Below, piece by piece: positions 1 through 8,953 of a DNA stretch of 35,696 bases; the stretch's first letter is position 1; each line of letters opens with the position of its first letter. The stretch is from Chloroflexota bacterium (lineage in GTDB: Bacteria > Chloroflexota > Anaerolineae > CG2-30-64-16), in the NCBI GenBank assembly GCA_026389845.1, contig JAPLHB010000159.1, positions 1 to 35,696 on the forward strand. The letters run 5' to 3'. The notes beneath the pieces were generated by a model. It worked only from the letters and a program-made list of their open reading frames with translations, was not told the DNA's origin and did not search any database. The translations under genes and the position numbers were made by a program.

Positions 1-47
1 ACCCGCTCAGAATGACAGGCAGCAGATAGCGAGTTTTGCTCCATTGC
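1..47 (-). mobile_element. Right end of a MITE-like element (cut by window edge)
   Basis: The stretch opens with the ACCCGCTCAGAATGACAGGC module, which is shared with 27599-27618. It ends at 28-47 in a sequence whose reverse complement, GCAATGGAGCAAAACTCGCT, closely matches the 20-bp terminal inverted repeats of the complete elements at 13547-13818 and 27488-27646. The left part of the element lies outside the window. By analogy with those two copies, the 8 bases after the end (CTATAGAT, 48-55) should be one copy of a target site duplication. This is a prediction, because the partner copy cannot be seen. Confidence 0.6.
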
Positions 48-123
48 CTATAGATATTCGGGTAATCTTTTGGGGTAGTGAGACACCCCAGCCTGAACGC
101 CGGGGCCTGAAAGCGGTCTCAAG

Positions 124-143
124 CTGCAACGTTTAGGTTGCAG
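124..143. repeat. Perfect 7-bp stem hairpin in the leader region
   Basis: CTGCAAC and GTTGCAG flank a 6-base loop. It lies in the 48-259 stretch, in which I see no convincing gene. A second short inverted repeat (GTTGCG..CGCAAC) lies at about 206-221. There is no T-run after either, so neither is called a terminator. Confidence 0.35.
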
Positions 144-259
144 TATCCCAGCACCCCCAAATCTTTACCTGATGCACTATGGATGTTGAACACTGGAGAG
201 TGGCCGTTGCGGACCGCAACCGTCATTTTTGCTTTGAGCGCATCAACTCGTTATACTTC

Positions 260-357
<98 letters not shown>

Positions 358-358
358 C

Positions 359-964
359 ATGTCCCGTTACCCGATTCCCGCTGCCCGCACTCGCGTCGAG
401 GAGGTGATCCTCCGCTCGCGTTTCATCACCACGGCCGCGCCGGCCGCGACGACCGAGGCGGCGCGCGCGTTCATCGCGGAGATGCGCGCGGAGTTCGCCG
501 ATGCTTCGCACAACTGTTACGCGTTCGTGGCCGGGCCGCCCGGCGCCACCGGGCAGATAGGGATGAGCGACGACGGGGAGCCGGGCGGCACGGCCGGCCG
601 GCCCATGCTGGCGGTGCTGCTGGGCAGCGGGATCGGCGACATCGCGGTGGTGGTCACGCGCTATTTCGGTGGCACGAAGCTGGGGACGGGCGGCCTGGTG
701 CGGGCCTACAGCGGCGGGGTCAAAAAGGCGCTGAAAGCGCTGCCGGTGCAGGAGAAGGTCAGCCTGGCCCGCCTGGTCGCAGCCGGCCCCTATCGCTTCG
801 TCACCCCGGTGGCCCGGCTGCTGCCCGCTTTCGAGGCGCACGTCGCCGATCAAACCTTCGCCGCGGATGTGACGTGGGAGATCGTCGTACCGGAGGAGCG
901 CGCCGCGGCGCTGACGGTCGCCCTGGTGGAGTTGAGCCGCGGGGAGATTGTCGTCATCGTGTGA
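359..964 (+). CDS. yigZ: YigZ/IMPACT (UPF0029) family protein
   Basis: A 201-residue protein, the usual length for bacterial YigZ. The N-terminal domain carries the family signature: a GRPMLAVLLGSG stretch, then VVVTRYFGGTKLGTGGLVRAY and a YSGG-type ending at about residues 80-120. A C-terminal ferredoxin-like UPF0029 domain follows. YigZ proteins are related to the eukaryotic IMPACT regulator of GCN2; the bacterial role is poorly defined, probably linked to translation or RNA. The ATG at 359 is chosen because family homology begins just after it. The open frame back to 179 is encoded largely by a 7-bp repeat and looks like chance. No Shine-Dalgarno sequence is visible, since the repeat occupies that place. 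It appears to be monocistronic. Confidence 0.88.
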   Translation: MSRYPIPAARTRVEEVILRSRFITTAAPAATTEAARAFIAEMRAEFADASHNCYAFVAGPPGATGQIGMSDDGEPGGTAGRPMLAVLLGSGIGDIAVVVTRYFGGTKLGTGGLVRAYSGGVKKALKALPVQEKVSLARLVAAGPYRFVTPVARLLPAFEAHVADQTFAADVTWEIVVPEERAAALTVALVELSRGEIVVIV

Positions 965-998
965 AAGAAAACTCACCCGCGCGCGCGAGGATGAGTTG

Positions 999-1007
999 TG
1001 ATAGAAT
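999..1007 (+). promoter_or_regulatory. Possible extended -10 promoter (TGATAGAAT)
   Basis: TG-A-TAGAAT fits an extended -10 element; no good -35 is seen 17 bp upstream. Transcription would start near 1014, giving a leader of about 64 nt before the GTG at 1078. It is a weak call based on one motif. Confidence 0.3.
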
Positions 1008-1077
1008 AACCTCGAACCTACAGTGTTACTCGTGCGAGTTGCGCTACCAGGTTTCTCACGTTTCACAGGAGGCTACC

Positions 1078-1536
1078 GTGGACACGCAGAAGCTAAGACG
1101 AGTTTCGGCGACGCCGGAGGAGGTCGCATTCATCACCCAGGCCCTGCGGCGGGAGCCCAGCCGCGGCGTGCGTGGATTCACCTGGTGTATGAGCGATCCC
1201 TCGTTCAAAGCGACCCGGCAGAGCGACAACTACCAGGTCACCGTTCACATTTGGCTGCTCGAAGAGTTTGTGGACGATAAGTTCAGCTATGACGTTCGGT
1301 TGCCTGCGGGTTGGTCGGTGGAGGACATGGAGCCTTCGGACGACGTCATCCCCATTGTCCGACAGGCGACTTACAACGACAAGCTCACCGTACAGGTCTA
1401 CCAACGGTTGCCGGCCGACCATACGATCAGGGTCGGCCCGGCCGATGATTCGAACGGCCGGCCGGACGATCACACGACCATTCTGCGCCCCGACCATCAT
1501 GGGGACACCTACAAGTTGAAGATTCCGATTGGTTGA
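1078..1536 (+). CDS. Hypothetical protein, GTG start
   Basis: A 152-residue protein that I do not recognise. The GTG at 1078 is chosen because a strong Shine-Dalgarno sequence (CAGGAGG, about 1066-1072) sits at the right distance; the upstream in-frame extension overlaps yigZ and lacks a site. The protein is soluble in character, with no signal peptide or membrane segment. It is rich in Asp and Arg, with a middle section of alternating hydrophobic residues (about 50-75) suggesting beta strands and a His/Asp-rich stretch near the C-terminus (about 125-145). It ends 5 bp before the convergent histidine kinase gene. No function is proposed. Confidence 0.7.
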   Translation: MDTQKLRRVSATPEEVAFITQALRREPSRGVRGFTWCMSDPSFKATRQSDNYQVTVHIWLLEEFVDDKFSYDVRLPAGWSVEDMEPSDDVIPIVRQATYNDKLTVQVYQRLPADHTIRVGPADDSNGRPDDHTTILRPDHHGDTYKLKIPIG

Positions 1537-1541
1537 GTTGT

Positions 1542-3308
1542 CTACCTGCCCTGCGTGACCGGCAGCCAGACTGTGGCCACGCTCATCATCTCCCCATCTT
1601 GCCGGGTGAGCGCGCCGCCGTGCTTTTCCAGGATCTGCCGGCTGATCGTCGCGCGCAGACCGCTGCTCGGCGCCGAGATGCCGCCGATCTCGAACGAGAG
1701 AGTCAACCACGCCCCTGGGCCGGGGCAAACCTCCGCAGTCCCCGCGGATGGGGAATCAGTCCCTTGGCCCGGCGGCCGGCCCTCGCCAAGCCATTGCGTA
1801 CGGAGGGTGATCACCCCGCCGCGCGCACACCGCTCCGCGACGTCGAGGAGCAGATTTACCAGCACCTGTCTGACCATTTTGGCGTCCACCATGACCAGCG
1901 GCAGGGCGGGCGCAAGCTGCGTCTGCAGGGTGAGACCGCGCGTCGCCGCCAGGTCGGCCCGTTCGCGCACCAGGTTGGCAACCATCTGGTTGAGATCCAG
2001 TTGCGCGGGCGACAGGCGCAGATTGCCCAGGTCCAATTCCACCATCACCAGCAGGTCCTCGATCAGGATGCGCATCAGTTCTGCCTCGCGCTGCAAGACC
2101 GCCAGGTAATGGTCGTGCTTTTCGGGCCGGCCGCGCTTGAGGAGGTCTAGATAGGCGATGACGTTGGTGAGCGGCGTGCGCAGCTCGTGAGACACGTCGG
2201 TGATGAATTGGCGGCGGAACTGCTCCATCTGCCGGAGCTGCGCCAGGGCGTTTTGCAACGACTGGTTGGCGGTCTCAAGCTCTCCCTCGCGTTGGGTGAG
2301 TTCGGCGGTGCGCTCGGCTACCGTCTGCTCCAGCTCGGCCGCGTGGCGCAGCGCCTCGTCATGGAGCCGCGCGTTTTCGATGGCGATGGCGGCCTGGTTG
2401 GCGAAAGCCCGCAGGCGAACGATGCTCTCGTGGGTGAACCGATCGGGGTCGCTGCTGTCCAGGCTCAGGAAACCGACGACGCGCCCGCGGCCAGAGATCG
2501 GCACACCGGCGTGCGCGCGGACCTGGCCGAGGCTGAGAGTGGAACGGGAGAGGACGTGCGTGGTCTCGCCGGCGTGAATGAGCGACACCTCGGCCGCTTC
2601 GCTGGGTACGACGCGGGCCACTTCAGCCAGGATGCGATCCAGCAGTTCGTCAACGCTCAGGGTGCTCGATAGGGCGGCCGATGCGGCTGCGAAGGCCTCG
2701 GCCAGCAGGTGCAACTCGCGTTCCACATCCTCCAGCCGATTCCGGTCGGAGGCATCCCGCACGAGCCAGCGCAAGCCGGTCAACTGCCCGTCGGCGTCGT
2801 TGACGGCCGCGACCGTCAACATGGCGGGGAAGATCGGCGTCTCGCGCGGCCGCAGATGTAATCCCTGTTCTTGCACGGCCTCGCCGCGTTGCAGGGTGTC
2901 CAGCAGCGTGTTCCAGGCCGGGTGATCTGCCTCGGCCACATAGAGGACAAACGGCTTCCCGACCAGGAAACGCGATGGAACCCGGAGCAAGTCACCGGCA
3001 GCCTGGTTGGCTTGCTGGATCACCCCAGCGGCGTTTGTGACCAGGTAGCTATCGGGCGCGAATTCGAACAGATCGTGATAGCGTTGCTGTTCCGCCTCCA
3101 GCGCCCCGCGTGCGGCCAGTAGCTCGTCGTTTTGCTCGCGCAACTGCTCGCCGGCCACGGATAACTCCTGCAGGGCGGCGGACAGCTCCTCCAGGGCCTC
3201 GTCCACCATCGCCGATTCAGGGGTGGCAGCCGCGTGGGCGCGCGCCAGGAGCGCATGGAGATGTTCCTGCGCGGCTTCGACCTGGCGGTCAAATGGATCG
3301 TGATTCAT
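1542..3308 (-). CDS. PAS-GAF sensor histidine kinase with eroded ATPase domain
   Basis: A 588-residue cytoplasmic sensor kinase without membrane segments. The order is: N-terminal coiled coil (about 35-78), PAS domain (about 76-195), GAF domain (about 205-315, ending in the typical FANQAAIAIENARL), coiled coil (318-365), HisKA dimerisation domain with H-box SHELRTPLTNV (His374), and a C-terminal ATPase-like region (470-585). The ATPase region is odd. NLLLDVAERC stands where the N-box would have a second Asn, and the Asp-x-Gly-x-Gly G1 box is replaced by an FEIGGISAPSSG stretch with little between it and ISRQILEKHGG. ATP binding may be lost or altered. The start at 3308 is chosen for its GGGGAGG Shine-Dalgarno sequence; a frame extension to 3350 has none. 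No adjacent response regulator is present. Confidence 0.9.
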   Translation of the reverse strand: MNHDPFDRQVEAAQEHLHALLARAHAAATPESAMVDEALEELSAALQELSVAGEQLREQNDELLAARGALEAEQQRYHDLFEFAPDSYLVTNAAGVIQQANQAAGDLLRVPSRFLVGKPFVLYVAEADHPAWNTLLDTLQRGEAVQEQGLHLRPRETPIFPAMLTVAAVNDADGQLTGLRWLVRDASDRNRLEDVERELHLLAEAFAAASAALSSTLSVDELLDRILAEVARVVPSEAAEVSLIHAGETTHVLSRSTLSLGQVRAHAGVPISGRGRVVGFLSLDSSDPDRFTHESIVRLRAFANQAAIAIENARLHDEALRHAAELEQTVAERTAELTQREGELETANQSLQNALAQLRQMEQFRRQFITDVSHELRTPLTNVIAYLDLLKRGRPEKHDHYLAVLQREAELMRILIEDLLVMVELDLGNLRLSPAQLDLNQMVANLVRERADLAATRGLTLQTQLAPALPLVMVDAKMVRQVLVNLLLDVAERCARGGVITLRTQWLGEGRPPGQGTDSPSAGTAEVCPGPGAWLTLSFEIGGISAPSSGLRATISRQILEKHGGALTRQDGEMMSVATVWLPVTQGR

Positions 3309-3360
3309 GGTAGCCTCCCCGGTTGTGCGTGACAGGGTGCAAGGGTGCATTCGTTACCCG

Positions 3361-3500
3361 ACGCCTGTCATTCTGAGCGGGTCTGCCCCTGAATTCGCGT
3401 TACGGCGTGACACCAGCGAAGAATCCGTTCGTTGCATTCGACGCCTGTCATTCTGAGCGGGTCTGCCCCTGAATTCGCGTTACGGCGTGACACCAGCGAA
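3361..3500 (+). repeat. Two exact 60-bp copies of the dispersed repeat
   Basis: Positions 3361-3420 and 3441-3500 are identical (period 80). They begin ACGCCTGTCATTCTGAGCGG and end GACACCAGCGAA. The motif is the body of the MITE-like elements elsewhere in the window, but no 20-bp terminal repeat is present here. More decayed pieces follow to about 3650 (CATGCTGAGCGGG near 3540; CAGCGAAGCATCCGTTCG near 3589; a CACTCAGGGCAGGCTCT piece near 3630 that overlaps the end of the cheB-like gene). Apart from repeats, the 3309-3633 gap holds nothing I can call. Confidence 0.85.
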
Positions 3501-3633
3501 GTTCTCATGCCGCGCGCGACGCCACGGCGCATGAAAATGTCATGCTGAGCGGGTTAACGAATCACAGTTCGCAGCGGCGAGAATCCAGCGAAGCATCCGT
3601 TCGTTTCACTCAGAGCTTGTCCCTTCGTTGCAC

Positions 3634-4266
3634 TCAGGGCAGGCTCTCGCCCTCGCCTCGCATCACCAGCGATACCAGGGCCTCGGGAATTTCTTCCAGC
3701 GGCAGGATGAAATCCACCTGCCCCGTCTTGATGGCGGCGCCGGGCATCCCGAAGAACTCGGCGGTCTTTTCGTCTTGCGCGATGACCGTGCCATCCATCT
3801 TCTTGATCGCCTGGACGCCCATCGCGCCGTCGCTGCCCGTGCCGGTGAGCACCACTGCGATCGCGCGATCCTTGAAGCTGGCCGCGACCGACTCGAACAA
3901 CAGATCGGCCGAAGGCCGGACGAAGTGTACCAGCTCGGTCTGCGAGAGGGAGAGGCTGCCGTCGGGGTTGACCAGCAGGTGGCGGTTGGGCGGGGCGATG
4001 TAGACGGTGGAGGGCGCCAGCCGATCCCCTTCCTCGGCCTGTTTGACGTGCAGGGCTGTGCGTCGGCTCAGGATGTCGGCCATCAGGCTGCGGTGGCGCG
4101 GGTCGAGGTGTTGAACGATCGCGATCGCGGCCGGAAACTCGGCCGGCAGGCCGGCCAGGACGAGACTGAGCGCGGTCAGCCCGCCGGCCGAGGCGGCCAG
4201 TGCAATGACGTCGAAAGCGGCCCCCGCGAAGTGGATCGGCGAGGCGGGTGGATGATTCGTGGTCAT
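3634..4266 (-). CDS. CheB-type protein-glutamate methylesterase domain, stand-alone
   Basis: A 210-residue protein made only of the CheB methylesterase domain, with no receiver domain. The Ser-His-Asp triad is visible: Ser26 in ALAASAGG, His53 in VQHLDPRH and Asp146 in GTGSDGAMG. CheB removes methyl groups from glutamates of chemoreceptors; stand-alone versions often act in chemosensory-like signalling with CheR. No CheR or receptor gene is in the window. The nearest partner is the histidine kinase gene 325 bp downstream on the same strand, so a joint signalling role is possible but unproven. The ATG at 4266 has a GAGGTG Shine-Dalgarno sequence and a good promoter upstream. The last codons and the stop lie in the dispersed repeat. 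Confidence 0.9.
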   Translation of the reverse strand: MTTNHPPASPIHFAGAAFDVIALAASAGGLTALSLVLAGLPAEFPAAIAIVQHLDPRHRSLMADILSRRTALHVKQAEEGDRLAPSTVYIAPPNRHLLVNPDGSLSLSQTELVHFVRPSADLLFESVAASFKDRAIAVVLTGTGSDGAMGVQAIKKMDGTVIAQDEKTAEFFGMPGAAIKTGQVDFILPLEEIPEALVSLVMRGEGESLP

Positions 4267-4304
4267 TGGGATGCACCTCGTTGGGTATCTATCCAGTGAG
4301 ATGA

Positions 4305-4333
4305 AGTATATACCGATTGCGTCAGGCCGTCAA
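4305..4333 (-). promoter_or_regulatory. Sigma70-type promoter of the cheB-like gene
   Basis: On the minus strand, TTGACG (4333-4328) and TATACT (4310-4305) are separated by exactly 17 bp. The predicted start, near 4298, gives a leader of about 30 nt before the ATG at 4266. It is one of the clearest promoters in the window. Confidence 0.65.
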
Positions 4334-4395
4334 TGTGGGCAACCTGGGACCGCTTCATTCTTGGCGCTTGTAGACTCACGCGAGGCAGGGGTCTG

Positions 4396-4404
4396 TGGTA
4401 TAAT
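4396..4404 (+). promoter_or_regulatory. Possible extended -10 promoter (TGGTATAAT)
   Basis: A perfect TATAAT is preceded by TGG, fitting an extended -10 element; there is no -35 at standard spacing. It points into the DUF433-like remnant and the GTPase gene, and may be a leftover promoter of the lost antitoxin gene that now drives the GTPase. Confidence 0.4.
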
Positions 4405-4431
4405 ATCCTGGTAAACCACTATCTATAAGGA

Positions 4432-4515
4432 TGGCCGGAAAGACAAATCCTGCGCAACTACCCCGGTCTGACGCGCGAAGACATCCAGGCCTGCCTGGCC
4501 TATGCCAGCGTGACG
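4432..4515 (+). pseudogene. Remnant of a DUF433-family (antitoxin-like) gene
   Basis: One frame reads ILRNYPGLTREDIQACLAYA (4447-4506), which is the recognisable C-terminal signature of DUF433 proteins (typically ..PxLTxEDIxACLxYA..). These are small HTH-type antitoxins found beside PIN-type toxins. No start codon or N-terminal half is present, and no toxin gene follows; the frame runs on into the GTPase gene in a different reading frame. Its 3' end overlaps the region just before the GTPase start. I treat it as a decayed fragment. Recognition of the motif is from family knowledge and was not searched. Confidence 0.6.
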
Positions 4516-4540
4516 TTACATGCTGAAAGGGTTTATGCTA

Positions 4541-6289
<1,749 letters not shown>

Positions 6290-6293
6290 CATT

Positions 6294-6391
6294 GTAGGGG
6301 CGGGTTTCTCCGCATCAACGGAGAGCTTGCAGTCACCACGCTGCTGCCGTGCAAGGCAGGCCTGCGTTAACGACGGAAAACCCGCCCCTAC
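6294..6391. mobile_element. 98-bp inverted-repeat element (GTAGGGGCGGGTTT ends)
   Basis: The ends are perfect 14-bp inverted repeats: GTAGGGGCGGGTTT at 6294-6307 and AAACCCGCCCCTAC at 6378-6391. The interior includes a small CTCCG..CGGAG hairpin. There is no coding capacity, so it resembles a tiny non-autonomous element. No clear target duplication is visible. It begins 5 bp after the GTPase stop and its right end supplies the stop codon of the minus-strand remnant next to it. A related shorter copy is at 15249-15304. Confidence 0.65.
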
Positions 6392-6612
6392 GTGTTCCCA
6401 ATTGACTTTGAATGCATCGCGAGATAATGGTCGTGCTGGCTTGCCAGATCCCTGATGCCGGTGGTGATGGCCTGCTCGTGAATCCGGTATATCGGAGCGA
6501 CCGGTTCCTAAACCGGTTGTTGCACGAACTCCCATAACTCCACTAGCTGATCTGGACGCAATCGGTCAATGGCCTGGTAGATTTGGGGTTTTGCTGGGAC
6601 TGCGACACTCAT
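6388..6612 (-). pseudogene. Small antitoxin-like ORF with internal stop, cut by an element
   Basis: From the ATG at 6612 one frame reads 34 residues (MSVAVPAKPQIYQAIDRLRP.. to ..EFVQQPV), then a TAG at 6510-6508. The same frame continues without a shift for 39 more codons (..APIYRIHEQAITTGIRDLAS..) to a TAG that belongs to the inverted-repeat element at 6294-6391. The first part, with a helix of the type IYQAIDRLRPDQLVELWEF, resembles small DUF2281-like antitoxin proteins; this is from memory and unsearched. The conserved-looking frame after the stop suggests a recent nonsense change. No Shine-Dalgarno sequence is seen. Confidence 0.5.
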
Positions 6613-6622
6613 GGCATTATAC

Positions 6623-6850
6623 GCAATAGCGCAAAACTCGCTACCCGTCGTCTGTCATTCTGAGCGGGTCTGCCCCTGATTTCTCGCGACGACGAGCATC
6701 CAGCGAAGAATCGCAATAGCGCAAAACTCGCTACCAGTTGCCTGTCATTCTGAGCGGGTCCGTCCCTGAACTCTTGCTGCGGCGTGACACCAGCGAAGAA
6801 TCCGTTCGCTGCGCTCAGGACAAGTTCTCCTTACGACGGGCCTCAGCATG
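6623..6850 (+). mobile_element. Two nested left halves of the MITE-like family
   Basis: The 20-bp terminal sequence GCAATAGCGCAAAACTCGCT occurs at 6623-6642 and again at 6713-6732. Each is followed by the CTGTCATTCTGAGCGGGTC module, and the second runs on through CACCAGCGAAGAATCCGTTCG to a CTCAGGACAAG piece near 6818-6828. No right-hand terminal repeat follows, so these are one-ended or deleted copies, one probably inserted in the other. Besides this and the two features on its left, the 6290-6915 gap holds no gene I can support. Confidence 0.7.
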
Positions 6851-6915
6851 ACAAGTCAAACGACGGGCCCCAAGAATGAAATGCACCCAACCTTCTGTGC
6901 GGGAGTAGCCAGCCT

Positions 6916-7944
6916 TCAGGTGAGCGACTGCCGCAGGGTGACGAACTCTGCCCGAAACTCCGTCTCCATGCGCGCTTTCACCGGCGCGGGTAGCAGGCTG
7001 GCCCGAATTCCGTTCAGGCTGACCTGTTCCAACTCGTCTGCGGTGAAGCCGAAGTGATCCACCAGCACTTCGTATTCGTGGACCAGGTCGGCGCCGAACA
7101 TGGGCGGGTCGTCGGAGTTCACCGTGAGCAGCAGCCCCGCGTCCCACAGCCGGCGCAGGGGATGGTCGGCATAGCTCGGATAGACACCCAGGCGGATGTT
7201 GCTCGTCGGGCAGACGTCGAGGGGCAACTGCCGCTCCTGCAGGTAGGCGATCAACGTCGGGTCTTCGATGCTGCGTACGCCATGTTCCAGCCGGGCGGGG
7301 GTGAGCAGTCGGATCGCCTCCCAGATGCGCTCCGGCCCGGCCAGCTCGCCGGCGTGGGGGACGCGCGGCAGACCGGCCTCTTTGGCCCGCCGGAAGGTCT
7401 CGGCGACGACGGACGCCGGATAGCGTCCCTCGTCGCCTGCCAACCCCAGCGCGACAACACCGTGCTCCCTCGCTGCCAGAGCAATGCCCAATACCTGTTC
7501 TTGCGTCTCCGGTCTGTTGCGGTCAATGTCGAAGATCCAGCCCCAATCCGCCCCGAAGTCGCTCCTGGCGGCCGCCCGGCCGGCATTCAACCCAGCCAGG
7601 ATCGTCTGCCACGGCAGGCTGTTGCGCCGGATGTGCGAGGCGATGGTGAAAGTGACCTCGGCGTAGCGAATGTTCTGCTCGGCGCAGCCGCGGCCGAACT
7701 CGTAGGCGATCAGCTCGTAGTCGGCCGGCGTGCTCAAGCAACCGATGATCGTACCGTAGATTTCCTCGAAGTGCGGGAAGTCGCGAAAGCGGTAGAACTC
7801 AGCCAGACCGGCCTCATCCTCCACGGGGAGGGCGCGGCCGTTGCGCCGGGCCAACGCCAGCAGCGTCGTCGGACGGATAGCGCCTTCCAGGTGGATGTGC
7901 AGCTCGACCTTCGGCATGAGGCGGGCGAAATCATGTAGGTTCAT
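6916..7944 (-). CDS. Adenosine deaminase family protein
   Basis: A 342-residue member of the metal-dependent adenosine/adenine deaminase family, which hydrolyses the 6-amino group of purines or purine nucleosides in the cytoplasm. The zinc ligands and catalytic residues are all seen: His16 and His18 in HIHLEGA, His197 and Glu200 in HAGE, His221 in LEHGVRS and Asp278 in NSDDPPMFG. Length is normal. The family also contains adenine deaminases and aminodeoxyfutalosine deaminases, and the exact substrate cannot be settled from motifs alone. The ATG at 7944 has a short AAGG upstream. It stands alone between two blocks of dispersed repeat. Confidence 0.85.
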   Translation of the reverse strand: MNLHDFARLMPKVELHIHLEGAIRPTTLLALARRNGRALPVEDEAGLAEFYRFRDFPHFEEIYGTIIGCLSTPADYELIAYEFGRGCAEQNIRYAEVTFTIASHIRRNSLPWQTILAGLNAGRAAARSDFGADWGWIFDIDRNRPETQEQVLGIALAAREHGVVALGLAGDEGRYPASVVAETFRRAKEAGLPRVPHAGELAGPERIWEAIRLLTPARLEHGVRSIEDPTLIAYLQERQLPLDVCPTSNIRLGVYPSYADHPLRRLWDAGLLLTVNSDDPPMFGADLVHEYEVLVDHFGFTADELEQVSLNGIRASLLPAPVKARMETEFRAEFVTLRQSLT

Positions 7945-7998
7945 GCCTTACCCCGGCAGTGTCAGGCTTTCCAATAGATATTTTCGGGAATAGAAGAA

Positions 7999-8057
7999 GA
8001 TTCTTCGCTGGTTTCACGCCGCCACGAGAGGCTCGGGGCAGGCCCGCTCAGAATGAC
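7999..8057 (-). repeat. Dispersed repeat fragment, reverse orientation
   Basis: GATTCTTCGCTGGTTTCACG and, about 40 bp later, CCCGCTCAGAATGACC match the body of the MITE-like family in reverse orientation. Terminal repeats are absent, so this is a decayed copy. It lies between the deaminase and the methyltransferase gene, both on the minus strand. Confidence 0.7.
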
Positions 8058-8092
8058 CGTTATTTCCGACAAAGTCTAATGACGATCGTCGG

Positions 8093-8857
8093 TCAATGGT
8101 CGTCAGTCGTCCCCTCAATCGTCAGCCACAGCGGCCCGGCGGTCACGCGCCAGCCGGTGAGCTTCGATGCCGATGCCAGGCTGGCGGCCTCGGCGGGGGT
8201 GTAGGCCGCGTTGCGGCTGCCCAGCGGCTCGCCGATGTGGCGCAGAGCGCGCGGCACGACGACATGGGTGGCAAAGTAGATCAGCGACCAGAGCGGGAAC
8301 GCCAGATCGCGACGCAGGTCGAAGATCAGGAACGCGGCGCCGGGGCGCAACACGCGGCTGATCTCGCTCAGCGCAGCCACGGGATCGCCCCAATGATGCA
8401 ACGACAGGGTGCTGACCACCAGATCAAGCGACGCGTCGGCGACCGGAATCTGACCGGCGGCGCCCTGGCGGAACTTGACCCGGCCCCGCACGCCGGCCCA
8501 GGCGGCCCGCTCTTTGCCCTGGGACAGCATTTCCTCCGAAAGATCCACGCCGGTGACGTGCAGGCCGGGGGCCAGCCGCGCCAGCCCGATCACCAGATCC
8601 CCCGGCCCGCAGCCGATGTCGGCCGCAGCGCCCGCGGATTTCATGGCAACGGCCCGCTGCGCCACATACCTTCGCAGCAGCGCCATCTGCGGCATGGTCA
8701 TGATCCGGCCATAGGCCCGCGCGACCGCGGGGTCATCGAGGCCTTCGAGGCTGGGGATGCGCTCGATGGTGCGCCGCTGGTAGCGCGACCAGAAGAAAGC
8801 TATTTTCGCGCCGGTCGCCGCGCCGGCAATCAGACCGAGCCAGGTAGTTTTTTTCAT
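8093..8857 (-). CDS. Class I SAM-dependent methyltransferase
   Basis: A 254-residue protein with an N-terminal hydrophobic stretch (about 6-22, GLIAGAATGAKIAFFW) that could anchor it in the membrane. A Rossmann methyltransferase follows: motif I ADIGCGPGD (79-87), an acidic residue in VTGVDLSEEML after strand 2, and LDLVVSTLSLHHW as the post-motif typical of UbiE/Methyltransf_11 enzymes. The C-terminal part has a hydrophobic segment (about 185-205). The substrate is unknown, possibly a lipid or quinone given the membrane character. The ATG at 8857 has a good AAGGAG Shine-Dalgarno sequence. It lies 91 bp downstream of the LarA-like gene on the same strand, with a hairpin repeat in the gap. Confidence 0.85.
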   Translation of the reverse strand: MKKTTWLGLIAGAATGAKIAFFWSRYQRRTIERIPSLEGLDDPAVARAYGRIMTMPQMALLRRYVAQRAVAMKSAGAAADIGCGPGDLVIGLARLAPGLHVTGVDLSEEMLSQGKERAAWAGVRGRVKFRQGAAGQIPVADASLDLVVSTLSLHHWGDPVAALSEISRVLRPGAAFLIFDLRRDLAFPLWSLIYFATHVVVPRALRHIGEPLGSRNAAYTPAEAASLASASKLTGWRVTAGPLWLTIEGTTDDH

Positions 8858-8870
8858 GGGGTTGCTCCTT

Positions 8871-8953
8871 ACCTTACCCCCCCGCCCCTCTCCTGCGAGG
8901 CGAGGGGAGCCGGTCTCCCCCTTCCCTGGTAGGGAAGGGGGTCGGGGGTTAGG
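8871..8953. repeat. Double-hairpin G/C-tract repeat, single copy
   Basis: Two hairpins lie side by side: CCCCTCTCCTGCGAGGCGAGGGG and CCCCCTTCCCTGGTAGGGAAGGGGG, each written here only to show the stems, followed by a GGGGGTTAGG tail. The layout and the reverse-strand CCTAACCCCC start resemble the arrays around the DUF559 gene at 33.7-34.7 kb. The TAA stop of the LarA-like gene (8951-8949) lies in the tail. It may act as a terminator or attenuator between the two minus-strand genes. Confidence 0.6.
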
